A program made the position numbers and the translations under genes. Below, piece after piece: positions 59,507-64,000 of a stretch of 64,000 nucleotides of DNA (positions are counted from its first letter, which is position 1; the number at the start of each line of letters is the position of its first letter). Under the pieces are notes generated by a model. The model had not been told where the DNA came from, searched no databases, and saw nothing but the letters and a program-made list of their open reading frames with translations. Source of the DNA: Falsiroseomonas stagni DSM 19981 (GTDB lineage: Bacteria > Pseudomonadota > Alphaproteobacteria > Acetobacterales > Acetobacteraceae); contig NZ_FOSQ01000009.1 of the NCBI RefSeq assembly GCF_900114315.1, forward strand, positions 1 to 64,000. The letters are read 5' to 3'.

Positions 59507-60574
59507 TTACCGCCCTGCCAGCGCGCCCCGGATCGCCGCCAGCGCATCCCCGATCATCGGCGCCGTGACGTCGAGATGAGTGCAGGCCCGCAGCCGCCCG
59601 CCGAGCAGCGACACGGCGATCCCTTCCATCCGAAGCGCGCGTTGCAGCGTCACGGCGTCCATGCCGGTGCCGCCGATGGTGAAGAACACCAGGTTGGTGT
59701 CGGGGTCCTGGACCTGGACGCCCTCGATCTGCGCCAGGCCCCGCGCCAGCGCCTTGGCATTGGCGTGGTCGTCGGCCAGGCGATCGATATTGTGGTCGAG
59801 CGCATAGAGGCACCCCGCGGCGCAGACACCGGCCTGCCGCATGGCACCGCCGAGGCGCTGCTTCCAGCGCCAGGCCTCGTCGATGAACTCGGCACTGCCG
59901 CAGAGCACGGCGCCGAGTGGCGCGCCCAGGCCCTTGGTGAAGTCGAGCCAGACGCTGTCGAAGCCGGCCGTCATCTCCGCGGCGGAGATGCCGGCGGCGA
60001 CGCAGGCATTCATCAGCCGGGCGCCGTCCATATGGGTGGAAAGCCCGGCGCCATGGGCGATCTCCGCGATCTCCGCCAGCACGGCGCGGTCCCAGACGGC
60101 GCCGCCGCCGGTATTCGCGGTCTGCTCCACCTCGACCAGCCGCTGCGTCGGCGTGTGGCGGGATTTGCCGCGCAGCGCCCCGCGGAGCTGGTCCGGCGTG
60201 TACATGCCGCGCGGGCCGGTCAAGGGCAGGATCTGCACGCTGCCGAGCGCGGCATGGGCGCCGCCCTCGCTGGTCAGGATATGCGCCGTCTCATGCGCGA
60301 TGATCTCCTCCCCGGGCCGGCAATGCACCAGGGTGGAGGCGACGTTGCACATGGTGCCGGACGGCATGAAGACCGCGGCTTCCTTGCCCATCAGCGCGGC
60401 CATGCGGTCGCACAGCGCATGCACGGTGGGGTCGTCGCCATGCTGCTCGTCACCGACCTCGGCGCGCATCATGGCATCGAGCATCGCGGCGGAAGGCTTG
60501 GTCTGCGTATCGGAATAGAGGTTGATGCGCACGGGCGGCGCGCCGGCGGGGGGACGTTCGGGGGCGTGGACCAT
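59507..60574 (-). CDS. ltaE: Low-specificity threonine aldolase
   Basis: A 355-residue PLP enzyme that cleaves threonine/allo-threonine to glycine and acetaldehyde. The N-terminal SDTQTKPSAAMLDAM is the family start (SDTxTxP). H95 stacks on the cofactor (IIAHETAHI), D183 (HMDGARLMNA) and the Schiff-base Lys214 (DFTKGLGAPLGAVLCG) are in place. The C-terminal NLVFFTIGG strand and LRACTHLDV complete the fold. It is preceded on the same strand by the amidohydrolase gene after 81 bp; a functional link is not obvious. Confidence 0.92.
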   Translation of the reverse strand: MVHAPERPPAGAPPVRINLYSDTQTKPSAAMLDAMMRAEVGDEQHGDDPTVHALCDRMAALMGKEAAVFMPSGTMCNVASTLVHCRPGEEIIAHETAHILTSEGGAHAALGSVQILPLTGPRGMYTPDQLRGALRGKSRHTPTQRLVEVEQTANTGGGAVWDRAVLAEIAEIAHGAGLSTHMDGARLMNACVAAGISAAEMTAGFDSVWLDFTKGLGAPLGAVLCGSAEFIDEAWRWKQRLGGAMRQAGVCAAGCLYALDHNIDRLADDHANAKALARGLAQIEGVQVQDPDTNLVFFTIGGTGMDAVTLQRALRMEGIAVSLLGGRLRACTHLDVTAPMIGDALAAIRGALAGR

Positions 60575-60655
60575 GGGTGTTCCGTGCGTGGCTCAGGTTG
60601 CCGCGCAGGGTGGCAGGGAATGGAGGGCGGGTGAAGTGCGCCGCCCCCCTTGGCG

Positions 60656-62176
60656 TCAGGAGACGATCGTCTCCAGCCCCGGATTCCGGATGACGTAGCC
60701 ATAGGCGAGGTTGCTTCGCCCCTCGCCATGCGCCGCGTAGTCCGCCTTGGCCTTGCTGACATTGTCGTGCCGCAGATCGGCGCGGCGCTGGTAGTTGTAC
60801 ATCCGCGCGCTGGTCTCGCCGAAGATCATGCGCTTCACCGGCCCATCCGCATCACCGAGTGGCGCGAAGCCGTGCTGGCGCTGCATCGCCTCCGGAATCT
60901 CCAACCGCCGCAGCGCCTCGATCTGCCATTGCGGCGATCCGGTCCAGACCGCGTCGGTGCCCCACACCACATGGTCGGCGCCGAGGCCTCGGATCAGCGT
61001 GCCCATCAGCGCGGCGCAGAGCCCGGGTTCGATCACCGTGGTCTGGGCGAAGATCTGGCCGAGGTCGCCATAGACATTGGTGACGCCGAACTTCGACGGG
61101 ATTTCCGCCAGGTCCGTCGTCCAGTCCACGCGGCCGGTGCGGGCGAACTGCTCCACGCCCGTGCCCGCGCCGCCGCCGCCGGTCCAGCGATAGGCGGAGT
61201 GGTAGATGACGAACTTGATGTCCGGCCAATCCTTCGCCGCCTTGCCGACATCATCGACGCCGGCGAAGGGCAGCAGATGCGGAAAGCGCTGCGTGACCTG
61301 CTGCGGATAGAGCCCCTTGTGGACGCAGACGATGCCCTTCCCCGCGCGCAGGATGCGTTCGTAGAAGGGGTACATCAGGCGTTCGTCATCCATCCGCCAG
61401 GGATGCTGCGCCAGGTGCTTGTTGGTGTTGTCGCCGACCGTGTAGCCCTTGAAGCTGTCCACGTTGAGCTCGGTGATGCAGCGCTCCACCTCCTCCATCC
61501 AGCCGGGCTGGCCGGGGGTGAAGATGCCGTGGGACAGCACGCGCCGCGTGCCCGCGGCGTCATTCACCCGCTTGCGGGCATCGAACTTCATGTCGTTGGT
61601 CAGGAACCAGTCGCGCTCATCCTCCGACGGCGCTCCGCTGATCAGCGCGACCTTGGTGTCGCTGTCGAGGAACATCTCCTTGAACCAGTTGGCCTCCATG
61701 AGGCTCTGGATGGTCTGTTCCTCGACCCTGATCTGCGGGTTCCAGCCGGCGCGGCCGACATTCCGCCGCGCCTCCACGAAGGTCATCAGCCGCGTGTCCG
61801 GGCGCAGGAAATGCGTGTGGACATCCATGATGAACTGGTCGGAAAGTGTGGCCGCGCGGGCTTCCGCTGCGCCCGGCGTCTGCGCCTCGGCCTTCGAGAC
61901 GCCATAGAGCGGCCCGTATTCCTCATTCATCGCGAGAAAGGCGGCCGCCATGCCGGCGGCGGTCTGGAGGTAGCGGCGCCGCGTCATGCCCTGCTTCGGC
62001 GCGATCTCATCCGCCATGGCCTTGATCCGCGCCTCGACCCGCTTCTGGCGGTCATTCTGCGGCATGGGCCAGAATTCGTCGGAGGCGATCACCTGCGTCG
62101 GGATGGGCGAGGGGAACATCGCCTCATCCGCGGGTTGCAGCTTCGCGAGGTCATCCTCGGTCAGGAAACCCGTCAT
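60656..62176 (-). CDS. Amidohydrolase-2 family protein with internal twin-Arg motif
   Basis: A 506-residue TIM-barrel metal hydrolase of the amidohydrolase_2 (ACMSD-like) superfamily. The first metal site is MDVHTHF (H120, H122). FVIYHSAYRW provides a later His, and VVWGTDAVW the final Asp. The ATG at 62176 has AAGGAG 8 bp upstream. The first ~63 residues are charged and precede TRRRYLQTAAGMAAAFLAM, which looks like a Tat signal at an unusual internal position. If used, the protein would be exported or membrane-anchored with a cytosolic extension. The substrate is unknown; relatives decarboxylate or hydrolyse aromatic and heterocyclic acids. Confidence 0.83.
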   Translation of the reverse strand: MTGFLTEDDLAKLQPADEAMFPSPIPTQVIASDEFWPMPQNDRQKRVEARIKAMADEIAPKQGMTRRRYLQTAAGMAAAFLAMNEEYGPLYGVSKAEAQTPGAAEARAATLSDQFIMDVHTHFLRPDTRLMTFVEARRNVGRAGWNPQIRVEEQTIQSLMEANWFKEMFLDSDTKVALISGAPSEDERDWFLTNDMKFDARKRVNDAAGTRRVLSHGIFTPGQPGWMEEVERCITELNVDSFKGYTVGDNTNKHLAQHPWRMDDERLMYPFYERILRAGKGIVCVHKGLYPQQVTQRFPHLLPFAGVDDVGKAAKDWPDIKFVIYHSAYRWTGGGGAGTGVEQFARTGRVDWTTDLAEIPSKFGVTNVYGDLGQIFAQTTVIEPGLCAALMGTLIRGLGADHVVWGTDAVWTGSPQWQIEALRRLEIPEAMQRQHGFAPLGDADGPVKRMIFGETSARMYNYQRRADLRHDNVSKAKADYAAHGEGRSNLAYGYVIRNPGLETIVS

Positions 62177-62303
62177 GACGCCTTCTCCTTGTCGCTTCCC
62201 CGAGGGAGAGCCTGCCGTGCCGCAGCCTGCCAGGGCAAGGAAAACGCGCAGACCGGCCGCGGGGGGGGGCGCGGCACAGCCCCCCGACCGGACGGGCCGC
62301 TCC

Positions 62304-64000
62304 CTAGACGAATACCGCGTCAGAGTTGTTGGCGACGGCACCGGCGGCGACCAGAGTGAACGTCTCTACCGCGACGCCACCGACCCTGATTTCGTAGAGG
62401 CCGCCGCCGACATGCGCGAAGGACGCATTGGCCCCGAAGCCCTCGAAGCGCAGCCGATCGCCACCGGCCGCTCCCGCCCCGGCAAAATCGGCGATACGAT
62501 CGCCATCGGCCTGGCCCGCCACGAGCACGAAGACATCATCGCCGGTGCCGCCCAGCAGGGTGTCGGCGCCATCCCCGGGATTGATGGTATCGGCGCCGGC
62601 GCCGCCGTCGAAGCGTTCGGAGGCGGAACCACCCAGGATGCTGTCTCCGCCCGTGCTACCCACGAAGCCCACCGAAACGTCGAGCACCGTCCTCCGGAAA
62701 TCGAAGGTCCCGGTGTTGGCCGCGAGAAGGTTCCAACCGAAAGCGCCTTCGGCGTCGATGATCTTGAAGGAAGCGACCTGCGACGTCGCCAGCGCCACGG
62801 ATACATTGGCGTCCAGCAGCAGTGTCTCGAACCCCGTGATTGCCGCGGCCGCGGAGATGTTCACATTGGTATCGGCGAACAGGACGTCCATCCCAGCCCC
62901 ACCCGCCAGCCGTTCCCCGGCCACCACATCAGCGGTGTTCAGGGCGACGGTATCGTTGCCGGCTCCGGCATCGATGGAATCAGCGCCGGCGCCACCCAGG
63001 AAGGCTTCGTCGCCGGCACCGCCGCGGATCGTATCGGCGCCGCCCGAGCCCACGAAGCCGATCGAACCGCCGAGTATCGTCTTGCGGAAATCGAAGGTCC
63101 CGGTGTTGGCCGCGAAGAGGTTCCAGCCGAAAGCTCCTTCGGCTTCGATGATCCTGAAAGCGGCGACCTGGGACGCCGCCAGCGCCACGGACACGTTGGC
63201 ATCCAGCAGCAGCGTCTCGAACCCCGTGATTGCCGCGGCTGCGGAGATGTTCACATCGGTGTCGGCGAACAGGACGTCCATACCCGCCCCGCCGACCAGC
63301 CTCTCGCCGCCCACCACATCGGCGGTGTTCAGGCTGACGGTATCGTTGCCGGCTCCGGCGTCGATGGAGTCAGCGCCGGCGCCGCCCCTGAAGGCTTCGT
63401 CGCCCGCGCCGCCGCGGATCGTGTCCGCCCCGGTTGTGCCCACGAAGCCGATCGAACCGCCGAGCGTCGTCTTGCGGAAGTCGAATGTCCCGGTATTGGC
63501 AGCGAAGAGGTTCCAGCCGAAAGCGCCTTCGGCTTCGATGATCCTGAAAGCGGCGACCTGGGATGCCGCCAGCGCCACGGACACGTTGGCATCCAGCAGC
63601 AGCGTCTCGAACCCCGTGATTGCCGCTGCAGCGGCGATATTGACATCCGAATCGGCGAACAGAATGTCGATACCCGCCCCGCCGACCAGACGTTCGCCGG
63701 CCACCACATCATTGGTATTCACCATGACGCGGTCGTTGCCGTCTCCTGCATTGATGCTGTCCGCTCCGGCACCGCCGTAGAAGGCTTCGTCACCCCCGCC
63801 ACCGATGATGGTGTCCGCCGCCGCCGTGGCCACGAACCCGACCGATCCATCCAGCGTCGTCGTCCGGAAGTCGAAGCGGCCGCTGGCCGCCGCCAGTAGG
63901 TTCCACCCAAACGCACCCTGGCTCTGGATGCTGCCGAAGGCGCCGATCTGCGCCGCGGACACCGTCACCGTGACATTCGCATCCAGCAACAAGTACTCGA
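62304..64000 (-). CDS. RTX repeat protein with 130-residue modules (5' end beyond window)
   Basis: At least 565 residues; the frame is still open at the right window edge (…EYLLLDANV), so the N-terminus is missing. The visible part is built of 130-residue modules. Each module runs FETLLLDANVSVALAASQVA, then IIEAEGAFGWNLFAANTGTFDFR, an RTX patch GADTIRGGAGDEAF…GAGADSIDAGAGNDTV and ERLVGGAGMDVLFADTDVN. Three modules are nearly identical and the outermost is more diverged. A C-terminal RTX block (DGADTLLGGTGDDVFVL) is followed by a short beta-rich tail ending SDAVFV, consistent with a type I secretion signal. No enzymatic domain is seen. It may be an adhesin with repeat-number variation. Confidence 0.82.
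   Translation of the reverse strand, partial: EYLLLDANVTVTVSAAQIGAFGSIQSQGAFGWNLLAAASGRFDFRTTTLDGSVGFVATAAADTIIGGGGDEAFYGGAGADSINAGDGNDRVMVNTNDVVAGERLVGGAGIDILFADSDVNIAAAAAITGFETLLLDANVSVALAASQVAAFRIIEAEGAFGWNLFAANTGTFDFRKTTLGGSIGFVGTTGADTIRGGAGDEAFRGGAGADSIDAGAGNDTVSLNTADVVGGERLVGGAGMDVLFADTDVNISAAAAITGFETLLLDANVSVALAASQVAAFRIIEAEGAFGWNLFAANTGTFDFRKTILGGSIGFVGSGGADTIRGGAGDEAFLGGAGADSIDAGAGNDTVALNTADVVAGERLAGGAGMDVLFADTNVNISAAAAITGFETLLLDANVSVALATSQVASFKIIDAEGAFGWNLLAANTGTFDFRRTVLDVSVGFVGSTGGDSILGGSASERFDGGAGADTINPGDGADTLLGGTGDDVFVLVAGQADGDRIADFAGAGAAGGDRLRFEGFGANASFAHVGGGLYEIRVGGVAVETFTLVAAGAVANNSDAVFV
62640..64000. repeat. 390-bp tandem DNA repeats within an RTX gene
   Basis: The sequence AGCGCCACGG recurs at 62791, 63181 and 63571, exactly 390 bp apart, and a diverged equivalent begins at 63961. 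The 63181 and 63571 units differ at only a few positions per hundred (compare 63091–63180 with 63481–63570), including synonymous sites. This marks recent duplication or homogenisation. The period equals 130 codons, so unit gain or loss would keep the frame. A partial, more diverged unit extends leftward to about 62640. Confidence 0.9.

Noticed and set aside
62640-64000. CRISPR array or transposon repeat
   Set aside because: The units are 390 bp, contiguous without spacers, in frame and encode RTX modules, so they are coding tandem repeats.
1-64000. tRNA, rRNA, tmRNA, riboswitch or prophage genes
   Set aside because: I read the spacers on both strands and saw no cloverleaf, rRNA segment, recognisable riboswitch core or phage gene cluster; only the IS630 fragment is clearly mobile.

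Overview
This window looks like a chromosomal segment of a very GC-rich alphaproteobacterium. The signs are pervasive G/C at third codon positions, the rpoZ–spoT–acpS–lepB–rnc–era order, GTGA/ATGA gene overlaps, and Bug-type, M20/M24 and dipeptide-transport genes. The gene content and GC-hairpin-rich spacers resemble Acetobacteraceae such as Roseomonas and its relatives. That placement is an inference from gene content; no rRNA or tRNA gene is visible to confirm it.

Layout, left to right. (1) 1–677: the 3' end of an IS630-type transposase abuts the C-terminal third of pantothenate synthetase (panC), so an insertion appears to have cut panC. (2) 691–4137: a class II glutamine amidotransferase, a YraN-family protein, gamma-glutamyltransferase and CreA. 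(3) 4278–9899: a five-gene dipeptide/oligopeptide ABC importer on the minus strand, with a hairpin between the binding-protein gene and the permease genes, followed by an AI-2E-family membrane protein. (4) 11204–14691: a glyoxylate/hydroxypyruvate operon (hyi, a nicotinamidase-like hydrolase, a GarR/GlxR-type reductase), a perfect 13-bp inverted repeat and an XRE regulator. (5) 14707–21568: an RTX-repeat protein, an NDP-forming acyl-CoA synthetase/GNAT fusion, an HSL-type esterase and an M20D amidohydrolase. (6) 21663–27324: tamA–tamB for outer-membrane assembly. (7) 27329–31694: an unusual operon of a Bug/TctC binding protein, an M28-like protein lacking the canonical Glu pair, and a methyltransferase–glycosyltransferase fusion. 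(8) 31859–37910: an ABC-F ATPase, an M24 peptidase, an MFS carrier, recO and a DUF882/M15-like protein. (9) 38119–44397: the housekeeping block era, rnc, lepB, acpS, spoT, rpoZ and folK. (10) 44475–50469: a NYN-domain protein, a family-5 uracil-DNA glycosylase, membrane proteins including a 24-residue one, glutathione peroxidase overlapping a molybdoenzyme, a lipoprotein hydrolase, smpB and dapA. (11) 50586–55717: a tightly coupled run of slt, a hydrolase, pgpA, a cinA C-domain gene and an M20 dipeptidase. (12) 55787–64000: two further RTX-repeat proteins, the last cut by the window end, flanking a threonine aldolase and an amidohydrolase.

The most interesting non-coding signal is a modular element of about 220 bp made of five consecutive hairpins. 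It occurs twice, at 34922–35143 and 48836–49056. The linkers are conserved, while most of the arms differ between copies yet still pair. Related shorter GC hairpins sit at 4190–4245, 43265–43311 and 55729–55777. Two genes, spoT and the large RTX gene, have their Shine-Dalgarno-like sequence inside a hairpin. The last RTX gene is built from near-identical 390-bp tandem DNA repeats. Three RTX proteins are encoded here, but no type I secretion genes are visible.
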